A DNA stretch of 64,000 nucleotides, taken from contig NZ_VATA01000022.1 of NCBI RefSeq assembly GCF_005870025.1, positions 1 to 64,000 on the forward strand, given 5' to 3'. Below the pieces are notes generated by a model. The model worked only from the letters and a program-made list of their open reading frames with translations, made no database searches and had not been told where the DNA came from. The DNA is from Poseidonocella sp. HB161398 (GTDB lineage Bacteria > Pseudomonadota > Alphaproteobacteria > Rhodobacterales > Rhodobacteraceae). Positions within the stretch are counted from its first letter, which is position 1. Every line of letters starts with the position of its first letter. Positions 35,679 through 44,529 of this stretch are shown here, piece by piece. The translations under genes were made by a program, and so were the position numbers.

Positions 35679-36305
35679 CTAGGTCGATTTCGGCCGAATG
35701 CGGGGGAGGACTGCACAAAAAGTTTGCACAAGTATAAGAAAATCGAAACATACGTTCCTGTTTTTCCGATAGATGAGATCGAGCTGTGCTTTCCGGGGCA
35801 CGCAGCGGCGCCGGTAGACCCGGTCGGTTTCCTCGGCATTGCGGCAGCCGGCCAGCAGAAGCGCCTCGTGACGGTGGAAGCGCAGGGTCGCGAGGCCGGT
35901 GATTCCCGGCCGGCAGGCCAGCACTTCGCGGTAGAGCGCCGGGGCCGCCTCGACATAGCGGCGCAGCGGCGGGCGCGGACCGACAAGGCTGATATCGCCG
36001 CGCAGCACGTTCCAGATCTGCGGCAGCTCGTCGAGCCGGAGCCTGCGCAGCCAGCGGCCGGTGCGGGTGATCTGGTCGGTCTTGTCTCCGCCGGTGACGC
36101 CGCCGCGGCCGGGATCGACCGTCATGGTGCGGAACTTCACCAGGGTGAAGCCCTGCTCGGCGGTCTTCATCCGCTCCGAGAGGTAGAAGACCGGCCGCCC
36201 GTCGCGCAGCAGGATCAAGAGCGTGATCGCCAGGATCATCGGCGCCACCGGCACCAGGAGGAGCAGGCAGAAGGCGAGGTCCATCAATCGCTTGGCGGGC
36301 GTCAC
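35679..36305 (-). CDS. Bacterial sugar transferase (initiating phosphoglycosyltransferase)
   Basis: 208 residues. PF02397 type: one N-terminal membrane helix (LAFCLLLLVPVAPMIL), then VKFRTMTVDPGRGG, RRLRLDELPQIWNVLRGDISLVGPRPPL and RPGITGLATL, the conserved WcaJ/PglC blocks including the Asp-Glu pair. It loads the first sugar phosphate on undecaprenyl phosphate. The GTG start overlaps the epimerase stop (GTGA). The C-terminus runs about 50 residues longer than the minimal family, ending in a hydrophobic stretch (FLILVQTFCAVL) that may be a second membrane contact. Confidence 0.9.
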   Translation of the reverse strand: MTPAKRLMDLAFCLLLLVPVAPMILAITLLILLRDGRPVFYLSERMKTAEQGFTLVKFRTMTVDPGRGGVTGGDKTDQITRTGRWLRRLRLDELPQIWNVLRGDISLVGPRPPLRRYVEAAPALYREVLACRPGITGLATLRFHRHEALLLAGCRNAEETDRVYRRRCVPRKAQLDLIYRKNRNVCFDFLILVQTFCAVLPRIRPKST

Positions 36306-37195
36306 GGCTGGCCGCCCCCGGCTGCGATCCAGTCGGCGGCAAGCGCGCGGGCGCCCGCGCCCGCGGTCTCGAGCCCGGGCCAGAGCGCCTGCTGCCGCGC
36401 CAGATCCAGAACGAGGCTCGGCACCGCGCTGCCCGGCGCGTCGCGCCAGGACCAGGGCACCGGATGGCCCAGCTCGCCGAGCGCGCCGAGGAGGTCCGCC
36501 ATTGCCGTCGCGCCGCCCGGCTCCGCCAGGTTCACCGCGGTAAAGCGCTCCGCCGGAGCGGCCGCGGCGGCCCGCGCCGCCACCCGTGCCAGCGTCACCG
36601 GCGACAGGTAGCTGCGCCGCGGCCCCTGACCATCGGCGAAGCGGTCGAGCACCAGCGGGTCTCCCGCCGCCGCCCGCCGCACGGCATCGCCCAGCATGTC
36701 GGCGCCGACGATATTGGCCAGCCTCAGGCAGAGCGCCGCGGGCCCGCCGGAACGCGCCGCGATCCAGTCGCGCGCCGCTGCCTCCATCGCCAGCTTGGCC
36801 CGGCCATAGGGCCGCTCGGCCCCGCCAGCCTCGGACTCCGCAAAGGCGCGCCCGCTGCCGTCGGGGCGGTAGACCGCGGCCGAGGAGCAGAGCATCACCA
36901 GCGGCGTGCCGAGCGCGGCGCCGAGTTCCAGCCCGGCACGGGCCAGATCCGAATTCGCGGCCAGCTCCGCCTCGCTCCCGGCGGTGACGCCGGCAAGGAC
37001 GAGGATCGCCGAGGGCGCCTCGGCAAGCTGCTCTGCGAGGTCCGGGCCGCAGGGCCCGGCCAGGTCGATGCCCGGCCCGGCACGCCGCGCCTGGAAGAGC
37101 GCCCGCGGCGCCTCTGCGCCGATCAGCGGCCAGGCGCCGCGCAGCAGCCGACCGGCGCGGCCGGAGGCGCCAAGGACCAGCACGGGTGCGGCCAT
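36302..37195 (-). CDS. NAD-dependent epimerase/dehydratase family protein
   Basis: 297 residues. Extended SDR: GASGRAGRLLRG nucleotide loop, SSAAVYRPDG active-site Ser region and YGRAK catalytic Tyr-Lys. It likely modifies the nucleotide sugar used by the neighbouring transferase. Its ATG shares one base with the KpsT stop (TGATG) and its stop overlaps the sugar transferase GTG, so it is tightly coupled on both sides. Ala-rich, exact substrate unknown. Confidence 0.85.
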   Translation of the reverse strand: MAAPVLVLGASGRAGRLLRGAWPLIGAEAPRALFQARRAGPGIDLAGPCGPDLAEQLAEAPSAILVLAGVTAGSEAELAANSDLARAGLELGAALGTPLVMLCSSAAVYRPDGSGRAFAESEAGGAERPYGRAKLAMEAAARDWIAARSGGPAALCLRLANIVGADMLGDAVRRAAAGDPLVLDRFADGQGPRRSYLSPVTLARVAARAAAAAPAERFTAVNLAEPGGATAMADLLGALGELGHPVPWSWRDAPGSAVPSLVLDLARQQALWPGLETAGAGARALAADWIAAGGGQP

Positions 37196-37980
37196 CAGTT
37201 GTTCCTCGGCTTGTCGGGCGATTTCTGGTTCGCTTTGTGGACTTCCAGCCCTTCCTCGATCGACGGGTAGAGCGAGAGCTCCCCGTCATGCAGAATCGCC
37301 ACCATGTCGCACATGCTCTTGATCTGGGACAGGTTGTGCGTGGCCATGATGGCGCTGGAGCTGCGCAGCCGGGTGTGGAAGGTCTCCGCGCACTTGTCGC
37401 GGAAGCGCTTGTCCCCGACCGAGGTCACCTCGTCGACCAGGTAGCAGTCGAAGGGCACCGCCATCGACACGCCGAAGGCCAGGCGCGCGCGCATCCCCGA
37501 GGAATAGGTCCGGAACGGCATGTCGAGATAGTCGCCCAGCTCACTGAAATCGCTGACGAAATCGACCATGGCATCGGTGTCGATGCCATGCACCCGGGCG
37601 ACGAAGCGGGCATTCTGCGCGCCGGTCATCTCGGGGTGGAAGGCGCCGGAGAAACCGATCGGCCAGGACATGGCGCCATTGCACTGGATCTCGCCGGAAT
37701 CGTAGTCCTGCGCGCCCGAGATGATCCGCATCATCGTCGACTTGCCGACGCCGTTATGGCCGAGAAGCGCGATCTTCTTGCCCGCCGGGAAGAGCAGGTT
37801 GCAGTCGCGCACGATGTATTTCCGCTGGCCGTGGCTGCTCGGATAGCTCTTGGTCACGTTGACGAAGCGCACCGAGCCGCGGCCGTGCGCCGGCCGTTCC
37901 CGCGGGGCGCCCGGCGCTGCGGGCTCCTCGGGGACGGTTCCGGCGACGGGGCGCTTCGTGCCTCTGAGACGGGCGAACAT
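37195..37980 (-). CDS. Capsule exporter ABC ATP-binding protein (KpsT-like)
   Basis: 261 residues. Walker A GHNGVGKST, signature YSSGMRARL and Walker B CYLVDEVTSVGD match KpsT/CtrD-type ATPases rather than O-antigen Wzt (no C-terminal carbohydrate domain). A 35-residue Pro/Arg-rich tail precedes the ABC domain. It energises export of polysaccharide by the KpsM-like permease at 39606; the KpsE-like gene lies between them. Starts 13 bases after the KpsE-like stop. Confidence 0.92.
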   Translation of the reverse strand: MFARLRGTKRPVAGTVPEEPAAPGAPRERPAHGRGSVRFVNVTKSYPSSHGQRKYIVRDCNLLFPAGKKIALLGHNGVGKSTMMRIISGAQDYDSGEIQCNGAMSWPIGFSGAFHPEMTGAQNARFVARVHGIDTDAMVDFVSDFSELGDYLDMPFRTYSSGMRARLAFGVSMAVPFDCYLVDEVTSVGDKRFRDKCAETFHTRLRSSSAIMATHNLSQIKSMCDMVAILHDGELSLYPSIEEGLEVHKANQKSPDKPRNN

Positions 37981-37993
37981 GGCGCCTCCCCTC

Positions 37994-39484
37994 TCAGCGA
38001 CGGTCTCGGATCGACATCACCACCAGCATGGCAACGCCCCAGATCACGAACAGGAAGGCCGTCGCGGTCAGCCCGTAGAGCACCCGCTGCGGATAGATCG
38101 AGCTGGCCGCGAGGGTCGGCTCGATATGCACGGCCAGGTAGCGGCTCTTGCGGCGGGCCTCGGCAACGGCGGCATCATAGGCGCCAAGCGCGGCAGTATA
38201 GGCCGCCTCGGCAAATTGCCGGTCGGCCAGCAGCTCCTCGTAGGTGCCCACGGCCGGCGCCTGGTCGCTGCCGACATTGGCGCGCTCTTCCTTGATGCGC
38301 TCGCGGATCGCCTCGATCATCCGGTCAGAGCGCTCCAGCCGGGGGTCGTCGTCCCGGGTGGTGGTGCCGACCAGCGCGTCGCGGGCGATCATCTCTTCGG
38401 CCAATCTGGTTTCCAGCGCGGTGATGACGCCCTCCTGCCCGGCCACGCTGGCCGAGGGATCGACGAACTGGCTGCTGCCGCGGAACTCCGCGACGGCCAC
38501 GCGGGACTTCTTCAGCCGCTCCTCGGCGATATGCAGGTCGGCCTCGGCCTCCTTGATCGAGTCGCCCTCGGAGATGCGGCTGAGATCGTTGATCAGCGTC
38601 GCGCTCTCGTCGAGGATTTCCTGCGAGATCTTCTGCGCGTCCTCGGGCGAGAAGGCCCGGACCTCGAGATTGATCAGGCCGGAATCCGCCTCGTAGATCA
38701 CCTTCACCGCCCGGCCCCAGTAGTCGATCATGTCCTCGAGCGTGGCATCGGGCTTCAGCGAGAAGACCGGGTCGACGTCATAGGCCGGGCTGAACATCGC
38801 CCGCAGGTCGAGCTTCTGGTCGGCGAGCTCGACCATGCGCTGCGACTGGATGAACTGGTAGAGCACGTCGGCATCCGGCGTGGTGGTGGTGCCGCCGATC
38901 CCGGTCAGGCCGAACACGGTCTCGATCGAGGTCGAGGTATCCTCCTTGTGGACGAAGAAGGCCGAATTCGACGCGTAGCGGTCCTGGGCATGCTCGTAGA
39001 GATAGTAGAAGGCGCCCGCCGCAGGCAGGAGCACCATCAGGAAGAAGGTGTAGAACAGGAAGCGGTGCTTGTGGCGCAGCCGTGCGCGCGGCACCGGAGC
39101 CATGCTCACGCGGTTCAGCGGCGGCTTGCGCCCGCCGGCGCCGCCGCCCTGCCCCGGGCGCGCGGGAACCGGCGCATCGGGACGGCGCGCGGGCACCGGG
39201 TTGCCCTCGACGGGCACCGGAACGCCTGCGGCCTTGGCCTCTGCCGCGCGCGGGCCGGGCCCGCGGCCGCCGGGCTTGCCGGGTCCGCCGGGCCGTCCGG
39301 GGCCGCCCTGCCGCCCGGGACCGCCGGGCTTGCGGCCCGGACCGGGACCGGGGCGCGGACTGTCTGCAGGCTCGGCCGGACCGGGCTTGCCGGAGATCAC
39401 CTCGGGCGAGATTTCGGTTTCGTCATTTCCGGCCTGCTCGGGCTCGGAGGGGGTACCGCCCTGGGCGGATCGGGGGGTGTTCAC
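37994..39484 (-). CDS. Capsule export inner-membrane protein (KpsE/CtrB-like)
   Basis: 496 residues. Residues 1-135 are a low-complexity cytoplasmic tail dominated by Gly, Pro, Arg and Lys. Then a membrane span (FLFYTFFLMVLLPAAGAFYYL), a periplasmic region with coiled coil (about 270-430), and a second span near the C-terminus (LYGLTATAFLFVIWGVAMLVV). This two-span layout is that of polysaccharide co-polymerase type KpsE. The basic tail is unusual and may bind the ATPase or the anionic polymer; that is inference. Confidence 0.88.
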   Translation of the reverse strand: MNTPRSAQGGTPSEPEQAGNDETEISPEVISGKPGPAEPADSPRPGPGPGRKPGGPGRQGGPGRPGGPGKPGGRGPGPRAAEAKAAGVPVPVEGNPVPARRPDAPVPARPGQGGGAGGRKPPLNRVSMAPVPRARLRHKHRFLFYTFFLMVLLPAAGAFYYLYEHAQDRYASNSAFFVHKEDTSTSIETVFGLTGIGGTTTTPDADVLYQFIQSQRMVELADQKLDLRAMFSPAYDVDPVFSLKPDATLEDMIDYWGRAVKVIYEADSGLINLEVRAFSPEDAQKISQEILDESATLINDLSRISEGDSIKEAEADLHIAEERLKKSRVAVAEFRGSSQFVDPSASVAGQEGVITALETRLAEEMIARDALVGTTTRDDDPRLERSDRMIEAIRERIKEERANVGSDQAPAVGTYEELLADRQFAEAAYTAALGAYDAAVAEARRKSRYLAVHIEPTLAASSIYPQRVLYGLTATAFLFVIWGVAMLVVMSIRDRR

Positions 39485-39605
39485 TTTTGTCCACGCTCAT
39501 GCTTCGCGGTTCAGATTAGGCTCGGACGGCCGGGGGCGCGCAATCTGTCATGACCGCGCATGCGCCCAACCGGTCCCGGCCTGCGGCGGCAGGAGTTTGC
39601 AGATC

Positions 39606-40388
39606 CTACATTTCGTACAGGATAACACGGTAGTAGCGCCGGAGGAAAAACAGACCCGCGAGCGCCGGCACGCTGGCGAAGAGGATGATGTAGGAAAGCG
39701 ACACATAGGACGCGTCGTACTGGAAGTAGACGCCCTCGCGCATCAGCCCGACGATCTGCAGGATCGGGTTGAACCACAGCCAGTCCTGCAGCGCGGGCGG
39801 CAGCGAGTCATAGGTGAAGAACACGCCCGAGCAGATCAGCAACGGCCGCGTCGCGATCCCCCAGAGCTGCCGGTAGAGCGGGTAGTAGGAGAACATGAAG
39901 CAGTTGAACAGCCCGATCCCCAGCGCAAGGTACATGATAAGCGACAGCGCCAGCGCGATCTGGCTGATATTCATGATCATTTCCGGCTGGAAGATCACGA
40001 TGATCCCGCCGAGGATGATGTAGAAGACCAGCATTTGCATCAGCGCGTTCAGCAGGAACCGCGCCAGGATCGCGTCGATGAAAGTGACGCTCGGATAGGC
40101 CAGAAGCTGCCGCGAGAAGGTGATCGAGCCCGAGATCTTGTTCGACAGGTCCATGTACATGCTGAAGGGCAGGAGCCCGGTCGCGTAGAACAGCATGAAG
40201 TTGTCGCCGACCGGCGGGGTCCGGACCAGGAGCGAGAAGCCCAGGGCCATCACCATGATGCCCAGAGTCGGCTCCAGCACCGCCCAGAGATAGCCGCCGG
40301 GCGATTTTCCGTAGGTCGTGGCCATCTCCCGCAGGATCAGCGCGCCGACGACGCGCGGCATTCGGGCAAAGGAATTCAGCAGGCTCAA
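39606..40388 (-). CDS. Capsule exporter ABC permease (KpsM-like)
   Basis: 260 residues with six membrane spans. ALILREMATTYGKSPGGYLWAVLEP is the family N-terminal signature of ABC-2 polysaccharide permeases. The first codon here is a TTG at 40388; ATG 40361 nine codons later is the alternative. It would form the membrane channel with the KpsT-like ATPase. 121 bases to the KpsE-like gene contain no ORF. Confidence 0.9.
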   Translation of the reverse strand: MSLLNSFARMPRVVGALILREMATTYGKSPGGYLWAVLEPTLGIMVMALGFSLLVRTPPVGDNFMLFYATGLLPFSMYMDLSNKISGSITFSRQLLAYPSVTFIDAILARFLLNALMQMLVFYIILGGIIVIFQPEMIMNISQIALALSLIMYLALGIGLFNCFMFSYYPLYRQLWGIATRPLLICSGVFFTYDSLPPALQDWLWFNPILQIVGLMREGVYFQYDASYVSLSYIILFASVPALAGLFFLRRYYRVILYEM

Positions 40389-40427
40389 ACGGTCGGTGCC
40401 CCCATTACTGACATCACTGGAAGAGTC

Positions 40428-41636
40428 CTACAGCGTTTCCATCAGGACGAGAAGCTCTTCGGCCTGATCTGCGAAGCTGCGGCAGGGCACGGGTTCGGGA
40501 TGGGCGTCGCGGTTCTGCAGTTCCTGGCCGAGAATGGCGGTCAGCTCTTCCGGGCTGGCGCCGATCGGCAGCCGCCGCGACTTCGCCCGGTGCTCGGTCG
40601 CGCCGCCGCCATCGGTCTGGATCACCCGCACGCCCCGGCTGATCGCCTCGCGCACCACCAGCCCGAAGGTCTCGCGCCATTGCGACAGGAAGAGCAGCAC
40701 GTCGATCGAGGCGTAGAACTGGTCGATCCCGGCCGCCTGCTCGAAGCGCGGATGGATGTTCCACTGCCCGCGCATGCCCTGGAACATGCTCTGCCGCCAC
40801 CAGCTGCCGTCGAGCGAGCCGTCGACGACGATGCCGCGGAAATCCGCGCGGTCGAGCCGCTGGAACGCCGCCTTGACCAGCGGCCAGCCCTTCACCGCCG
40901 AGGGCCCGCCGACGAAGCCGAAGGTCAGCTCGGGCGACTGCGCCCGCCGCACCGCCTGGTTGTCGAAGAAGCCCGGGCCGGGCCGGTTGATGCCATTCTC
41001 CCAGATCACGCTGCGCCGCGCGGGCAGGCCCGAGCGCAGCGACAGCCCGTGGGCGAAGCTGCTGGGGAAGGTCACCAGGTCGGCCTGGCGGATCGCCGAG
41101 AAGAGCTTCTCGTTGCGCTCGCCGAGCTGGCTGCGGCTGGAGACGCAGCCCACGCATTGCCGCAGCCGCACCGGATCCTGGCCGCAGTAGCGACCGTCGG
41201 GCTGGACCATGAACTGCCGCTGGCAGAGCCACCAGAAATCATGCACCGACAGCATCACCGGCAGCCCCTCGGCGCGCAGCCCCGGGATCAACCCGGCGCC
41301 CAGCCCCTGCAGGCAATGCAGATGGGCGACATCGGCGCCGACCTGGCGGGCGATCTGCGCCACCCGCGCGGTCATCTGGTCGTCCCAGTAGCGCAGCATC
41401 GGCTGCGGCCCTGGCGGCATGTTGATCCGGTAGGTGTCGATCCCGTCGCGATGGCTGCGGATCACCGCATAGGGCGGCAGTTCCTCGGCCTGCATCGTCG
41501 CGACCGCGCTCACCCTGAGCCCGGCGGCGCAGAGATGGCGCGACACTTCCTTCGCGACGATCGTTGCCCCGCCGTAATTGTCGGGATCGAAATGCACGTT
41601 GACCACGAGAACGTGGCTGAAACGGCTGGAAGTCAC
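40428..41636 (-). CDS. Family 4-type glycosyltransferase
   Basis: 402 residues. N-terminal NYGGATIVAKEVSRHL and SVHDFWWLC are GT4 acceptor-side features, and the C-terminal RETFGLVVREAISRGV holds the E-x7-E nucleotide-sugar motif. A cysteine cluster (YCGQDPVRLRQCVGC) at about residue 170 recurs in a subset of GT4 enzymes. GTG start overlaps the next gene's stop (GTGA). Likely adds a sugar to the polymer exported by the KpsMT-like system; donor and linkage unknown. Confidence 0.87.
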   Translation of the reverse strand: MTSSRFSHVLVVNVHFDPDNYGGATIVAKEVSRHLCAAGLRVSAVATMQAEELPPYAVIRSHRDGIDTYRINMPPGPQPMLRYWDDQMTARVAQIARQVGADVAHLHCLQGLGAGLIPGLRAEGLPVMLSVHDFWWLCQRQFMVQPDGRYCGQDPVRLRQCVGCVSSRSQLGERNEKLFSAIRQADLVTFPSSFAHGLSLRSGLPARRSVIWENGINRPGPGFFDNQAVRRAQSPELTFGFVGGPSAVKGWPLVKAAFQRLDRADFRGIVVDGSLDGSWWRQSMFQGMRGQWNIHPRFEQAAGIDQFYASIDVLLFLSQWRETFGLVVREAISRGVRVIQTDGGGATEHRAKSRRLPIGASPEELTAILGQELQNRDAHPEPVPCRSFADQAEELLVLMETL

Positions 41637-42931
41637 GACACGAGCCACTCCCTCAGGCCGGCATCGGTAATCCGCGCCGAGGCAGGATCGCTCCATTCCC
41701 GGTGCAGCTCGGCATGGGCGGCGCGGCCCAGCTCGCGGCCGCGGTCGGCGCGGGCGGCCAGCGCATCGAAGGCCGCGTCCCACTCCGCTTCGGTCTCGGC
41801 CAGCCAGCCGGTCTTGCCGTGGCGCACCGCCGCGGGCAGGTCGCCGAAGGGGCTGGCGATGACCGGCCGCCCGGCAGCGGCGGCGTCGAAGGCCCGCACC
41901 GCGCTCTTGCACAGGTTGAACGGATCGTCGGCCAGCGGCACCAGCACGGCATCCGCCTCGGCGAGCTGCGCCAGGTAGAGCGGATAGTCCTGGAAGGGCA
42001 CCGGGATGATCTGGCGCACCAGCGACGGGTCGAGCCCGGCATGATGGTCGAGACCGTGGCCGATCAGCATCAGCCGCCGCCCGGAATCGGCGGCGAGGAA
42101 GCGCTCCAGCGCCGGACGCGCCACTTCGAGATCGCCCAGCCGCCCGTCCGAACCGCTGGCCAGCGCCAGGGTCAGCCCCGGCCCGCCCGCGACCGGTGCG
42201 GCGCCGGGAAGCCCGGCCAGCATGTCGGCATCGGCATAGTTGCGGCGCAGGAAGACCGGACGCGGCAGGAAGGCCCGCACCGCCTCGACCAGCGCCGGCG
42301 TGCTGACGCTGATCGCGTCGCAGGCGCCCATCACCGCGAGGATCCCCGGCGCGGCATCGGCGAAATGGCGGGTGAGGATCTCGGGCAGGCTGACCTGCGA
42401 GCCGGTGATCGCCGGCACGGAGAAGAGCGGGTCGTCGAGATCGTAGAGCACCGGCAGCCCAAGCCGCCGCGCCTCGTAGAGGTACATCCAGGTCCGCGCC
42501 CCGGGCTCCAGCCGGTAGAGCATCACATGGCTCGCCATCTGCAGCGCGGTCAGCGATTCCGCCTCGTCGCGGTGGTCGGCCGCGGCGAATCCCATGCCGC
42601 AGGCACGCGCCAGGCCGGACATCTGCTCCACCCGGTAGCGGGTGCATTGCGGCAGGCTGGCCTCGGCGATCACCGCCAGGTGGCGCTGCTGCGCGCTGCC
42701 CTGGCTGCCGAAGAAGACGCCGCTGCGGGCGAGATGCTGCCAGGTCGGTCCCAGCGCATAGATCGACCGCGCCGCGGTACCGAACCCCACCGCCTTCCCG
42801 ACCGTTGTCTGGGCCAGCCGGATGCGGCCGTAATTCGCAACCCGGCCCAGAGCGGCACGCGTTCCCTCCTCGCGGGCGATGGTCCGGAGCCTGTTCGCCA
42901 GCGGAAGCGGATTCGGGACAGTATATGCCAT
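41633..42931 (-). CDS. Glycosyltransferase, GT-B fold
   Basis: 432 residues. The C-terminal half is typical: PVPFQDYPLYLAQLAEADAVLVPL and FNLCKSAVRAFDAAAAGRPVIAS are a GT4-like donor site, with the conserved Lys/Glu-containing loop. The N-terminal half is diverged and includes LYDLDDPLFSVP, seen in O-antigen and capsule GT proteins. First gene of the leftward polysaccharide operon; divergent from the GT2 gene across 126 bases. Confidence 0.83.
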   Translation of the reverse strand: MAYTVPNPLPLANRLRTIAREEGTRAALGRVANYGRIRLAQTTVGKAVGFGTAARSIYALGPTWQHLARSGVFFGSQGSAQQRHLAVIAEASLPQCTRYRVEQMSGLARACGMGFAAADHRDEAESLTALQMASHVMLYRLEPGARTWMYLYEARRLGLPVLYDLDDPLFSVPAITGSQVSLPEILTRHFADAAPGILAVMGACDAISVSTPALVEAVRAFLPRPVFLRRNYADADMLAGLPGAAPVAGGPGLTLALASGSDGRLGDLEVARPALERFLAADSGRRLMLIGHGLDHHAGLDPSLVRQIIPVPFQDYPLYLAQLAEADAVLVPLADDPFNLCKSAVRAFDAAAAGRPVIASPFGDLPAAVRHGKTGWLAETEAEWDAAFDALAARADRGRELGRAAHAELHREWSDPASARITDAGLREWLVS

Positions 42932-43057
42932 CGCAACCCCGCACTTCTACCTGCCGAACTGCTACACCTACGGCGCCTTCTGGGCAATTCCCTCACTTGC
43001 CGCACGGTGGAAATCCGCCATAACGGGTAGCGCAACACGGGAAAGACAGAAGACGGC

Positions 43058-43969
43058 ATGGCACAGATCACGGTCCTGCTCTGCAGCTACAACGGCGGCA
43101 GGCATCTCGGCGCGCAGCTCGACAGCTTCTCCGCACAGACCTGCCGGGACTGGAACCTGGTGATCGGCGACGACGGATCGCGGGATTCGACCCGCGCCAT
43201 TGCCAGCGCCTTCCGCGATCCCGCAGGCCGGGCGCCCAGGATCGTCGAGGGTCCGGGCCAGGGCTTCGCGGCGAATTTCCTCAACCTGATCTGCGACGAG
43301 ACCGACCCGCCCGGCTATGCCGCGCTGAGCGACCAGGACGATGTCTGGTTCCCCGGCAAGCTGGAGCGCGCGATGGCGCTGCTGGCCGGGACCGATCCGG
43401 ACACCCCGGCCCTGGCCTGCGGCCGCACGATGCTGGCCGATGCCGCGCTGCATCCGCTGGGCCCGTCGCGGCTCCACCGGCATTTCGGCTTCGGCAATGC
43501 GCTGGTGCAGAACGTGGTGGCCGGCAACACGATCGTGCTGAACCCCGCGGCGCACCGGCTGATGCGCGCGGCCGGCCGGCAGAAGGTGCCCTATCACGAC
43601 TGGTGGTGCTACCTGATGGTCACGGGCGCCGGAGGGCGCATCCTCTATGATCCGCGGCCCTGCATGCACTACCGCCAGCATGCCGGCAACGTGCTGGGCG
43701 AGAACCGCAGCCTGCGCGCGGTGATGCGCCGCGCGGGCTCCTTCGGCGGCGGCAAGTGGCGCGGCTGGTTCGAGGCCAACCTGGCCGCGCTGGAGAACTG
43801 CCGCCACCTGCTGACGCCGGAGAACCGCGCCCGGCTGGACGCCTTCGCCAGCCATGACCGCTCTACCGCGCTGGGGCGGACCCGGGCGCTGATGGCGATG
43901 GGGCCGCGCCGCCAGCGGGCGCTGGAAACCGCCGCGCTCTATGGCGGGACACTGCTCGGGCTGGCCTAG
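43058..43969 (+). CDS. Family 2 glycosyltransferase
   Basis: 303 residues. GT-A fold: LLCSYNGGRHLGAQLDSF opening, GDDGSRDSTR nucleotide site and SDQDDVWFPGKLERA holding the metal-binding acidic motif. The HYRQHAGNVLG segment is typical of rhamnosyl/other capsule GT2 enzymes, though the sugar is not predictable. It reads away from the rest of the locus and is probably the third glycosyltransferase of the same polymer. Confidence 0.88.
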   Translation: MAQITVLLCSYNGGRHLGAQLDSFSAQTCRDWNLVIGDDGSRDSTRAIASAFRDPAGRAPRIVEGPGQGFAANFLNLICDETDPPGYAALSDQDDVWFPGKLERAMALLAGTDPDTPALACGRTMLADAALHPLGPSRLHRHFGFGNALVQNVVAGNTIVLNPAAHRLMRAAGRQKVPYHDWWCYLMVTGAGGRILYDPRPCMHYRQHAGNVLGENRSLRAVMRRAGSFGGGKWRGWFEANLAALENCRHLLTPENRARLDAFASHDRSTALGRTRALMAMGPRRQRALETAALYGGTLLGLA

Positions 43970-44054
43970 CAGGCCGCCGCGGAAACGGCACGCTCCCGGC
44001 CGGTTCAGAACCATGATCCCGGCGCCAGGCGGCAAGGGGCCTCGCCGCGGCTTG

Positions 44055-44402
44055 CTAGAGCAGCTCCTCCAGCCGCTCGGCCGGGCGGCAGAGCCGGACG
44101 CCCTTCGGCGAGGCGACGAAGGGCCGCTCTACCATCACCGGATCGGCGACCATCGCGTCGAGGATCGCGTCGGGATCGGCATCCGGCGCGGTCAGGCCCA
44201 GCTCGGCGGCGGCCGTGCCCTTGGCCCGCAGCGCCTCGGCCGGGGACATCCCCGCCACCGCAAAAAGCAGCTGCAGCTGCGGCCTGGTCCAGCCGGTCTT
44301 CAGGTACTCGACCACGACCGGCTCGTGCCCGGCATCGCGGATCGCCTGCAGAACCTTGCGCGAGGTGCCGCATTTCGGGTTGTGGTGGATGACGAACTGC
44401 AT
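44055..44402 (-). CDS. arsC: ArsC family arsenate reductase-like (glutaredoxin-dependent type)
   Basis: 115 residues. NPKCGTSRKVL carries the catalytic cysteine, TGWTRPQL and VERPFVASPKGVRLCRP hold the conserved Arg residues that bind oxyanion. It would reduce arsenate with glutathione/glutaredoxin. No ars operon genes surround it, so a wider role as a Spx/ArsC-like protein is possible. Divergent from amn. Confidence 0.87.
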   Translation of the reverse strand: MQFVIHHNPKCGTSRKVLQAIRDAGHEPVVVEYLKTGWTRPQLQLLFAVAGMSPAEALRAKGTAAAELGLTAPDADPDAILDAMVADPVMVERPFVASPKGVRLCRPAERLEELL

Positions 44403-44529
44403 GGCCGGGCCCTTCCGCTGCCGCGCCGCTTGCCCGCGGCGCCGTCATCGGCTTATCACTTGTCTCTCCTGCGGGCACTGTGCCAGCGTGCCGCCAAGAC
44501 CGGCGCATCACGCCGCGACAGGAGAGCCG

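Noticed and set aside
35500-35682. A 60-residue plus-strand ORF between the dehydratase and sugar transferase genes
   Set aside because: No ribosome-binding site or plausible protein features; it lies in the AT-richer promoter-like gap.
39069-41978. A 969-residue plus-strand frame opposite the KpsE/KpsM/glycosyltransferase genes
   Set aside because: Shadow of conserved minus-strand genes; composition is Arg/Asp/His-rich with no domain.
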